Assembly: GCA_040007395.1 (NCBI GenBank)
Contig: JBDTVG010000223.1
Span: forward strand, 1 to 29,068
Source of the DNA: DATGFK01 sp040007395
GTDB taxonomy: Bacteria; Chloroflexota; Anaerolineae; Aggregatilineales; UBA2796
DNA: 29,068 bases
Direction of reading: 5' to 3'
In this document: positions 15,755 to 22,232 of the stretch, in pieces
How positions within the stretch are numbered: position 1 is the stretch's first letter
Layout: every line of letters begins with the position of its first letter
The notes under the pieces: model-generated
What the model saw: the letters and a program-made list of their open reading frames with translations, nothing else
What the model was told of the DNA's origin: nothing
Databases searched by the model: none
Made by a program: the position numbers and the translations under genes

Positions 15755-16621
15755 TTAATTGTTAGTCCTTTCATCGCTGGGCTGCACCGCTGCCGGATAC
15801 GATCCCAGCATCTTTAGAATAGCTGCCCGCCGCAAGAGCGCCATCAAGGCCGCTTCACACGTCGGATCTTTAAAATGTCCATCAAAATCGACGTAAAAAA
15901 AGTATTGCCATGGCTTGTTGCGCCGAGGTCGTGACTCGATCTTGGTCAAGTTGATGCCCCGTGTCGCAAATTCACCGAGACAGCCATGCAATGCACCGGG
16001 GCTATCCTGAGTCGCAAAGACGATAGAGGTTTTGTTGCGTTCGCCCGGTGGCGGTTCGCCATGACCCAGCACAAAAAAGCGGGTGTAGTTAAACGCCTCG
16101 TCCTCGATCCCTGAATCGAGTGTTTCGAGGTTATAGAGTTTGCCTGCTAGGGGTGGTGCAATCGCCGCCGTATTCGGCTCAAGATCTGCGGCGAGATCTC
16201 GCGCACTGCCCGCCGTATCAAACCAAACGACTGGCTTGAATCCACGTCGAGTTAAATAGTGCTCACACTGAGCTAATGCCTGTGGGTGGGAACGTACCTG
16301 CTTAACGTCCGCCAGCGTAGTGCCCGCTGGCGCAAGTAATGCATAACGCACACGGAAAATCACTTCGGCTTGGACACGCAAATCGTAATCCATGAGTAGC
16401 TCGTAAGAATTAGCGACAGTCCCCGCAAGCGAATTTTCTACAGGTAGTAACGCATAGGTCGCCTCGCCTGATTCGACTGCTTGAAATAGATCGTTGAACG
16501 ATACTTTGGGTAGTGTTTCTACCGAATCGCCAAACTGCTGTCGGATCGCCTGCTCCGAATTGGCACCGTGAACACCCTGAAAAGCGATAATAGTTGGATC
16601 GGTAGTTGAATTAACTGGCAA
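15755..16621 (-). CDS. pheA: Prephenate dehydratase
   Basis: Converts prephenate to phenylpyruvate in phenylalanine synthesis. The 288-residue monofunctional enzyme opens with IAFQGVHGANSEQA. It has LLPVENSLAGTV, the catalytic TRF motif at 180-182 (FNYTRFFVLG), and a C-terminal ACT domain (TSIVFATQDSPGALHGCLGEF, then the Phe-binding ESRP at 229-232). The start is a TTG with a strong GGAGAGG Shine-Dalgarno site; no ATG fits as well. It is the first gene of pheA-thrC-aspartokinase. A terminator-like hairpin just upstream of the Shine-Dalgarno site suggests control by attenuation, in addition to Phe feedback through ACT. Confidence 0.95.
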   Translation of the reverse strand: MPVNSTTDPTIIAFQGVHGANSEQAIRQQFGDSVETLPKVSFNDLFQAVESGEATYALLPVENSLAGTVANSYELLMDYDLRVQAEVIFRVRYALLAPAGTTLADVKQVRSHPQALAQCEHYLTRRGFKPVVWFDTAGSARDLAADLEPNTAAIAPPLAGKLYNLETLDSGIEDEAFNYTRFFVLGHGEPPPGERNKTSIVFATQDSPGALHGCLGEFATRGINLTKIESRPRRNKPWQYFFYVDFDGHFKDPTCEAALMALLRRAAILKMLGSYPAAVQPSDERTNN

Positions 16622-16635
16622 TCTGGCCTCTCCAG

Positions 16636-16675
16636 AAAAACAAAAAGGTGCGGAGCATCAATCGCTCCACACCTT
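16636..16675 (-). terminator. Leader terminator (attenuator candidate) of the pheA operon
   Basis: On the minus strand, AAGGTGTGGAGC (16675-16664) pairs with GCTCCGCACCTT (16656-16645) around a seven-base loop. The stem is 12 bp with one G-U wobble and is followed by TTTGTTTTT. It lies between the putative promoter and the pheA Shine-Dalgarno site, with only a few bases after the T-tract, so read-through must be regulated or incomplete for the operon to be expressed. Confidence 0.75.
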
Positions 16676-16836
16676 GATAAACCGTTCATTGCTCGATGCA
16701 AGTTAACCGTTATCCCGGCAGTGAAGCGCCACGTCGCGGCAGACAGGTCGAATCAGTCTTCAAAAACGGGCGGCTGCTCGTGATCGACAGGATAAATGAG
16801 AAAACTTGCGTTCGCTGTATGGTTAGCATGGCTATG

Positions 16837-16865
16837 AGCATAACATCAGCATGAGTATTGGTCAA
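16837..16865 (-). promoter_or_regulatory. Promoter of the pheA-thrC-aspartokinase operon
   Basis: On the minus strand, TTGACC (16865-16860) and TATGCT (16842-16837) are 17 bases apart. Transcription would start near 16830, giving a leader of about 210 nt that contains the attenuator candidate. Confidence 0.55.
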
Positions 16866-16960
16866 CGTTTTATCTAGCGAGAACTGACAAATCATAATCT
16901 TCATTCCTCCAAGTTGGGGACAGCGCGATGCAGATCCGTTATGTTCTGCGAAAAGAATGC

Positions 16961-16966
16961 TAAAAT
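16961..16966 (+). promoter_or_regulatory. Possible -10 box for the restriction-modification genes
   Basis: TAAAAT at 16961-16966 lacks a good -35 partner. If it is used, transcription starts near 16973, after the upstream ATG-type start at 16914 and before the ATG at 17010, which agrees with the later start. Confidence 0.35.
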
Positions 16967-17009
16967 AACCCCCATCAAACTAGAGCGTATTGCTGAGTGG
17001 GGATGGACG

Positions 17010-17870
17010 ATGACATCACAACTTGCACTGGATCTACAGCCGACTAAAATTGCTGCCTCCCCTTGGATGGATCGTGTATTGCAAGGGGATTGCTTGACGG
17101 TACTTCCTACACTGCCTGACGAGTCTATAGATTTGGTCGTGACATCGCCGCCTTACGCGGACAGCCGCAAAAAGACTTACGGTGGCGTTCACCCAGACGA
17201 CTACGTGGCATGGTTCATGCCAATTGGTGCGGAGATCAAACGAGTGCTCAAGCCCAGCGGCACATTTATTCTGAATATCAAAGAAAAAGTGGTAGACAGC
17301 GAACGCCATACCTACGTCATCGAACTAATTCTGGCTATGCGGCAGCAGGGCTGGTTGTGGACAGAAGAATTTATCTGGTCAAAGAAAAACTCCTATCCCG
17401 GCAAATGGCCTAACCGTTTTCGCGATTCATGGGAGCGCTGCATTCAGTTCAATAAGCAAAAGAAATTCAATATATATCAGGAGGCAGTTATGGTTCCAAT
17501 GGGCGATTGGGCCAAAACGCGCCTGAAAAACCTGAGCGATACCGACAAACGTCGCGATGAATCGAAGGTACAAAGCGGGTTTGGCAAAAATGTTTCGAAC
17601 TGGCTAGGGCGAGATATGGCCTACCCAACTAATGTCCTGAGTCTTGCTACAGAAAGCAGCAACAAAAACCATAGTGCGGCATTCCCGCTGGATCTGCCGA
17701 AGTGGTTTATCAAGCTATTTTCGCAAGAAGGGGATGTCGTCCTCGATCCATTTCTGGGGTCGGGAACCACTGCTATCGCCGCTAAGATACTCGGACGGCA
17801 TTATGTGGGGATTGAAATGCTGCCTGAATACGTGAAACTCGCGGAGGAATCGCTGGCAACAGCGCTGTAA
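17010..17870 (+). CDS. Type II DNA methyltransferase (beta-class, N4-cytosine or N6-adenine)
   Basis: A 286-residue DNA methyltransferase. The catalytic motif TSPPYADSRKK (45-55) comes before the SAM-binding DPFLGSGTT (246-254), the beta-class order. TSPPY more often goes with N4-cytosine enzymes, but the target base is not certain. VLQGDCLTVLPTLPDESIDLVV is the usual start of such enzymes. ATG at 17010 is preferred over the frame opening at 16914, because that extension shows no domain and lies before the putative -10 box. It is followed after four bases by a PmeII-type restriction enzyme, so it is probably the protective partner. Confidence 0.92.
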   Translation: MTSQLALDLQPTKIAASPWMDRVLQGDCLTVLPTLPDESIDLVVTSPPYADSRKKTYGGVHPDDYVAWFMPIGAEIKRVLKPSGTFILNIKEKVVDSERHTYVIELILAMRQQGWLWTEEFIWSKKNSYPGKWPNRFRDSWERCIQFNKQKKFNIYQEAVMVPMGDWAKTRLKNLSDTDKRRDESKVQSGFGKNVSNWLGRDMAYPTNVLSLATESSNKNHSAAFPLDLPKWFIKLFSQEGDVVLDPFLGSGTTAIAAKILGRHYVGIEMLPEYVKLAEESLATAL

Positions 17871-17874
17871 AACC

Positions 17875-18606
17875 ATGAATGCCTTGGACATGCAGAAGGT
17901 TAGCGCATTTGTCAACCAAAATATTGGTGAGTTTCACAAGAGTCGCCTCGAAAAGATCCGAAGCCTAAAGCTGGATAAAGTCTTGCGTCGGAAAAATCCA
18001 TATTTGTTCCGGGCAAAAAACATCGATAGTGCTGCTGAGTTGATAACACTAATACTTGACGCAACGCTTTCATCTTCCGAAGAAAGCATTTTTGGACAAT
18101 TTCTGGAAGAAGTGGCGGTTTATGTCAATGAGTTAGCGTGCAACGGGCAAAAATCATCCTCACCGGGCATTGACCTTGATTTTACGAACGACAGTGTACG
18201 ATACCTTGTAGCGATAAAATCGGGCGAAAACTGGGGCAACAGCAGCCAGAAAAACAGGCTCAAACAGGATTTTGCAAATGCGTTGCGGGTTGTCAGGCAA
18301 TCAAGACGGGTTGGGGAGCTTCACGCCATACTCGGAATTTGCTATGGCAAAGGTCGGCAGATTGACAGAGGCAATTATCAAGAGATCGTCGGGCAGAAAT
18401 TTTGGGAATTCATTTCCGGCGACCCTGATCTCTATCTTAAAATAATCGATTCACTTGGCTATGAAGCAGAACAACAAAATAGTCTTTTTGAAGCGCAAAA
18501 ACTCAATGTCTATCAACAGTTTACAGAGCAGTTTATCCAAGCGTTTTGCCATGAAGATGGGCAAATTGACTGGGATAAACTGGTTCGTTTTAACAGTGGA
18601 AATTAA
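17875..18606 (+). CDS. PmeII-family type II restriction endonuclease
   Basis: A 243-residue protein that matches the PmeII family as I recall it. It has NIGEFHKSRLEKI near the N-terminus, RKNPYLFRAKNI (39-50), a helix region ending SSSEESIFGQFLEE, the PD-(D/E)xK-like core GIDLDF (98-103) followed by AIKSG (113-117, Lys115), then NWGNSSQ, and later CYGKGRQ and GQKFWEFISGD. The enzyme should cut DNA at the site methylated by its upstream partner; the site cannot be read from sequence. The four-base gap points to co-transcription. The region looks more A/T-rich than the flanking amino-acid genes, consistent with horizontal gain. No control (C) protein gene is visible. Confidence 0.88.
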   Translation: MNALDMQKVSAFVNQNIGEFHKSRLEKIRSLKLDKVLRRKNPYLFRAKNIDSAAELITLILDATLSSSEESIFGQFLEEVAVYVNELACNGQKSSSPGIDLDFTNDSVRYLVAIKSGENWGNSSQKNRLKQDFANALRVVRQSRRVGELHAILGICYGKGRQIDRGNYQEIVGQKFWEFISGDPDLYLKIIDSLGYEAEQQNSLFEAQKLNVYQQFTEQFIQAFCHEDGQIDWDKLVRFNSGN

Positions 18607-18623
18607 GAGTACTTGAGGTTGAG

Positions 18624-18656
18624 GAAGCCTCTCGCTATGGAGTGGAGAGAGACTTC
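18624..18656. terminator. Imperfect hairpin between convergent genes
   Basis: GAAG plus CTCTC (18624-18633) pair with GAGAG plus CTTC (within 18647-18656) with one mismatch. There is only a weak T-rich tract after it. It could end the restriction operon, or be a decayed relative of the REP-like hairpin at 87-111, with which it shares 'cctctc...agtggagag'. Confidence 0.35.
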
Positions 18657-18678
18657 TGTGATTTCGCCGCCCCGATGT

Positions 18679-19758
18679 TTATCGCGCGAGAACTGCGTCG
18701 AGTTCGGCACGGATGCGATCCGCGTAATCCGACGATCCCAAGCCGGGCTTGCCCGGTTCGGCAATATCCATCGTCCGTGCACCCGATTCAATCGTGTTCT
18801 GCACGGCAGATTCCAGCGCGGCGGCTTCGGTTTCCAGCCCCAAACTGTGCCGCAGCAAGAGTGCCGCACTCAGAATGGTACCTGTCGGGTTAGCGATGCC
18901 CTTCCCGGCAATATCCGGCGCGGACCCGTGAATCGGTTCATAAACGCCGAACGTACTAGTGCCTAGCGATGCCGAGGGCAGCATTCCCAACGATCCGCCA
19001 AACACTGCCGATTCGTCAGTCAGGATGTCGCCAAACATATTCTCGGCAACGACTACATCATAGCGATTTGGAGTCTTGATCATCTGCATGGCAAAGGCAT
19101 CGACTAAGGCGTGTTCGACTTTTACATCAGGGTAGCGCTTCGCCACTTCGTTGATGGTACGTCGCCACAGCCGCGATGAAGCCAAGACATTGGCCTTGTC
19201 CACCGACATGAGGAACGATTTACGCTGGCGGGCAGCCTTGAAAGCGACTTCCGCGATGCGCTCAACTTCGGGAACGGTGTAGATCATCGTGTCCCATGCT
19301 TTGTCGCCATCGCCTTGTTCCTGATGTTCGCCAAAGTAAATGCCGCCCGTCAACTCGCGGATGAACAGAATATCCACGCCATCTAGCAATTCGGCACGCA
19401 GCGGCGCGTGCTGCGCCAATACCGCATAGGCCTTGACCGGACGCAGATTGGCGAACAACTCAAAGTGAGATCGCAGTCGCAGCAGCCCTTGTTCGGGGCG
19501 AACCTTGGCGGCAGGGTCAGACCATTTTGGTCCGCCGACTGCCCCTAGCAATACCGCATCGCCACTCTCCGCTAGCTTGACCGTTTCTTCTGGAAACGAG
19601 TCGCCTGTTGCATCAATGGCGCACCCGCCAAACAGCGCTTCCTGAAAAGTAAAAGTATGCCCATAGCGTGCGGCAATTGTTTTGAGGAGCGAAACAGCAA
19701 TCGTGGTAACTTCGGGGCCGATTCCGTCGCCCGGTAAAACGGTGATGGTAGCTTGCAT
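18679..19758 (-). CDS. leuB: 3-isopropylmalate dehydrogenase
   Basis: Oxidises and decarboxylates 3-isopropylmalate in leucine synthesis, using NAD. The 359-residue product starts MQATITVLPGDGIGPEV. It has LLGAVGGPKW, the RPEQGLLRLR substrate segment, RELTGGIYFGE, and the metal-binding GDILTDESAVFGGSLGMLPSAS region. NAD binding is at EPIHGSAPDIAGKGIANP. ATG at 19758 has a TAGGA Shine-Dalgarno site; the ATG at 19773 does not. It is the last gene of a run behind the EamA transporter (50-nt gap), so it may be expressed with the PLP-receiver fusion and the kinase. No other leu gene is in the window. Confidence 0.97.
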   Translation of the reverse strand: MQATITVLPGDGIGPEVTTIAVSLLKTIAARYGHTFTFQEALFGGCAIDATGDSFPEETVKLAESGDAVLLGAVGGPKWSDPAAKVRPEQGLLRLRSHFELFANLRPVKAYAVLAQHAPLRAELLDGVDILFIRELTGGIYFGEHQEQGDGDKAWDTMIYTVPEVERIAEVAFKAARQRKSFLMSVDKANVLASSRLWRRTINEVAKRYPDVKVEHALVDAFAMQMIKTPNRYDVVVAENMFGDILTDESAVFGGSLGMLPSASLGTSTFGVYEPIHGSAPDIAGKGIANPTGTILSAALLLRHSLGLETEAAALESAVQNTIESGARTMDIAEPGKPGLGSSDYADRIRAELDAVLAR

Positions 19759-19808
19759 AATTTTCCTATCCATTATTATGAAATGTTATTGATTTTGCCT
19801 CAAGCATA

Positions 19809-20912
19809 TCAGATCGGGGGCTGTTCTACGACCTCTGATAGCGACTTGGCGGCTTCGGCAACTTCTGTTGCGCTCGGCCCTTCCATCATACGCCGGATCA
19901 TTTCGAGTTCTTCGGGCGAGAGATCAACAATTTTTCCATTGCCAAACGCCTGTGTAAAGGCGATATGTTGAAAGCCCATGCCTGCCATATTGAAGACAGG
20001 CATCTCGCCTGTGCTGCGCTTGGCAAGGTCTTTGGGGCGGATGAGCACTAAACTCGTTAGCAAGATCGCCACACCAATCCACTGAATAGTGGTGAGTTGT
20101 TCATGCAGCAGCACAAGGGATAACACCAAGGCTACCACCGTTTCAAAGATCCCCAACAGCACCGTTTGCAGTGGCCCCAACTGCTTGACTCCGGCAAACA
20201 GCAGCAGTCGGGCGCAAGCGGTGGTTGCGCCCAGCGCCACAATTGCGCCGAAGGACTCAGAAGATTGTGGAATCCACTCCAAGCGATACACCGCCCGTGC
20301 CATCACCACCACAATCGCCATCGTTGTGACGACATACAGAGTCACCGTTTGTGATGGCATTTCGTACAATACACGCTGGCTCAGGATAACCACTCCGGCA
20401 AACAAGATCGCGTTGCCGATGATCAGACCCGCCCCTAGCCAGCTAATATCCCCCGCGATTCCACCTGTAAGCAGTGTCACGGCGATCAGCGCCAGCACGG
20501 CTCGCAGTATCGTTCGTTGGGTCAAAGCATGACCACCCAATCGCGCTAGAATAACCACAAAGATCAGGTACGTAGCATTGAGAAGCTGTACGACTGAGGC
20601 GTTCAGGTAATGCAGGCCATTGTAGTAGAACAGCGACCCGATCCCGTTTACCGTCCCGACCACCACACAGCCTAGTAGCCCAGCCGGATAGATATAAATG
20701 TACCGTCGTCCAAACAAAAAATAGAATATCCACAGCAATAGCGCGGCAACGACCGTGCGAGTCGCTGCAACAGTAAAGGGATCGGAGCCACCTAACATCG
20801 CCAGTTTGCCGAAGACGGGTGCTACCCCCAGAAATAACGGTGAGAGCAGCGCAGCCGTTAACCCACGCATGTCGGTAGGGTGTGTCTCACTAGACATAGG
20901 CTGGTTGCTCAT
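19809..20912 (-). CDS. EamA/DMT family transporter with C-terminal cytoplasmic tail
   Basis: A 367-residue integral membrane protein with about ten hydrophobic segments in two EamA halves: the first opens GLTAALLSPLFLGVAPVFGKLAML, the second LLIGNAILFAGVVILSQ-like and ends IQWIGVAILLTSLVLIRPK. DMT members export amino acids or other metabolites; RhtA, for example, exports threonine and homoserine. A tail of about 65 residues follows the last membrane segment and includes LSPEELEMIRRMMEGPSATE, an acidic, helix-forming stretch unusual for the family. The gene starts 12 nt after the kinase gene and precedes leuB, so an amino-acid substrate is a reasonable inference but is not shown by the sequence. 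Confidence 0.9.
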   Translation of the reverse strand: MSNQPMSSETHPTDMRGLTAALLSPLFLGVAPVFGKLAMLGGSDPFTVAATRTVVAALLLWIFYFLFGRRYIYIYPAGLLGCVVVGTVNGIGSLFYYNGLHYLNASVVQLLNATYLIFVVILARLGGHALTQRTILRAVLALIAVTLLTGGIAGDISWLGAGLIIGNAILFAGVVILSQRVLYEMPSQTVTLYVVTTMAIVVVMARAVYRLEWIPQSSESFGAIVALGATTACARLLLFAGVKQLGPLQTVLLGIFETVVALVLSLVLLHEQLTTIQWIGVAILLTSLVLIRPKDLAKRSTGEMPVFNMAGMGFQHIAFTQAFGNGKIVDLSPEELEMIRRMMEGPSATEVAEAAKSLSEVVEQPPI

Positions 20913-20924
20913 AGGTCTTCGCCT

Positions 20925-22193
20925 TTAGGCAGAATTGCCGCGCTGTGGACTCGTGGTACGAGCCTGAATCGGCAGATCGATATAAAAGGTACTGCCGGGG
21001 AGATGTTCTTCGTCGCGACCTTCGCTTTCACACCAGATACGTCCGCCGTGTGCCTCGATAATCCCTCGACAGATCGACAAGCCTAGCCCTAACCCGCCGC
21101 CTTGAAACGCCGTTTTGCTAGTCGAATGCAGCATGTTATTCCCTGCCGAGAAAAACCGATCAAAAATGCGCTGCTGATCCTCCTTGTTGATGCCAATCCC
21201 CGTATCTTGTACGGTCAGCAGCACATTCGTCGCACCCGTTTTGGCGATGAGGTTGATCACGCCGCCGTCTGGGGTGTACTTAACCGCATTGCCCAGTACA
21301 TTATGCAGCGCCAGCTGGATCAGTTCGCTGTCGCCCTGAATATGGGTAGGCCACTGATTCGGATTAAAGCTGATCATCAGATTGCGGCTCTGCGCGACTT
21401 GGCTAAAGCTCTGCACGATCTTGTTCATTCGTTCGCTAAGATTTACTGCGCCTACCGCCAATTCGATTCGCCCACTAGCGATTCGCGAGATCGTCACAAT
21501 CTCATCGACAACGCCCGACATACGGTCAATCGCTTCGACCAGTCCACCGATTAATGGTTCAATATCGGGGTTAAACTCTTTGAACTGGTGTACCAATGGC
21601 GAATCTTGCAGCAAACGGCTGTAACCGTAGACCAACGTTAACGGTGTGCGGAGTTCATGTGCGGTCAACTGGATAAAATCATCTTTGATCTTGTCGAGTT
21701 GGCGCAGTTCGGCATTGCTGTTTTCCAACTCGCGGATCTTAGATTCGAGGCGAATCACTATCTCTTGATTGTAGGCGGTATGCGCTAACATGAGCGCTTC
21801 GGGATCTGCCTGATCGCGTGCGCCCTTCAAGTAATACTCAACCTGACTCGGCAGCTTGTCGATGTCTACAGGTTTGGTCAGATAGCCGGTTGCCCCCGCA
21901 GCAATAGCTTTCTCGCGTTCGCCAGCCTGACTAAGCGCTGTCAGTGCCACAATAGGCACCATCTGGAAGCGGACATCGCTGCGGAGTTTGGTCGTCACCT
22001 CGCGCCCCGATAAATCCGGCAAGTTAATATCCATAAGGATCAAGTCGGGCAGATATTTGCTGGCGAGATCCAACCCTTCCAGACCACGCGAGGCAACCAG
22101 CACATTGTACCCGGCAAAAGAAAGGGTTCGCTGAACCAGAGATTGGCTGCCCGGATCGTCTTCAATGTAGAGGATGGTTGCTTTTTCAGGCAT
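20925..22193 (-). CDS. Soluble hybrid histidine kinase (REC-HisKA-HATPase)
   Basis: A 422-residue protein with no membrane segment. Residues 1-120 form a receiver: acid pair Glu11/Asp12, phospho-acceptor Asp55 (LILMDINLPD), Thr85 and Lys107 (TKP). A short helix (140-170) leads to HisKA with His179 (QLTAHELRTPL). The HATPase has an N-box HNVLGNAVKY (297-306), a G1 DTGIG (330-334) and a G2 GGGLGLGL (365-372). All catalytic residues are present, so it should be active. With a receiver as its only input domain, it is probably controlled by another kinase. It begins 39 nt after the PLP-receiver fusion and is its most obvious phospho-partner. Confidence 0.95.
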   Translation of the reverse strand: MPEKATILYIEDDPGSQSLVQRTLSFAGYNVLVASRGLEGLDLASKYLPDLILMDINLPDLSGREVTTKLRSDVRFQMVPIVALTALSQAGEREKAIAAGATGYLTKPVDIDKLPSQVEYYLKGARDQADPEALMLAHTAYNQEIVIRLESKIRELENSNAELRQLDKIKDDFIQLTAHELRTPLTLVYGYSRLLQDSPLVHQFKEFNPDIEPLIGGLVEAIDRMSGVVDEIVTISRIASGRIELAVGAVNLSERMNKIVQSFSQVAQSRNLMISFNPNQWPTHIQGDSELIQLALHNVLGNAVKYTPDGGVINLIAKTGATNVLLTVQDTGIGINKEDQQRIFDRFFSAGNNMLHSTSKTAFQGGGLGLGLSICRGIIEAHGGRIWCESEGRDEEHLPGSTFYIDLPIQARTTSPQRGNSA

Positions 22194-22232
22194 TCGCCTA
22201 CCTTTTTGGTTCTTCTATGGCGCTGAACAATC

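Noticed and set aside
16636..16740. T-box riboswitch before pheA
   Set aside because: The AAGGTGTGGAGC arm only loosely resembles the AGGGTGGNACCGCG T-box, and the TGGA would not pair with the usual ACCA end of tRNA-Phe. No clear stem I or specifier loop was found.
16710..16904. Minus-strand ORF of 64 residues before pheA with a good GGAGG site
   Set aside because: It starts upstream of the likely pheA promoter, has no recognisable domain and no run of Phe codons expected of a leader peptide. An internal start (ATG near 16830) would give a 39-residue peptide with scattered Phe, which is too weak to call.
16914..17009. N-terminal extension of the DNA methyltransferase
   Set aside because: It has no conserved motif, lies before a probable -10 box, and the ATG at 17010 begins a normal methyltransferase N-terminus.
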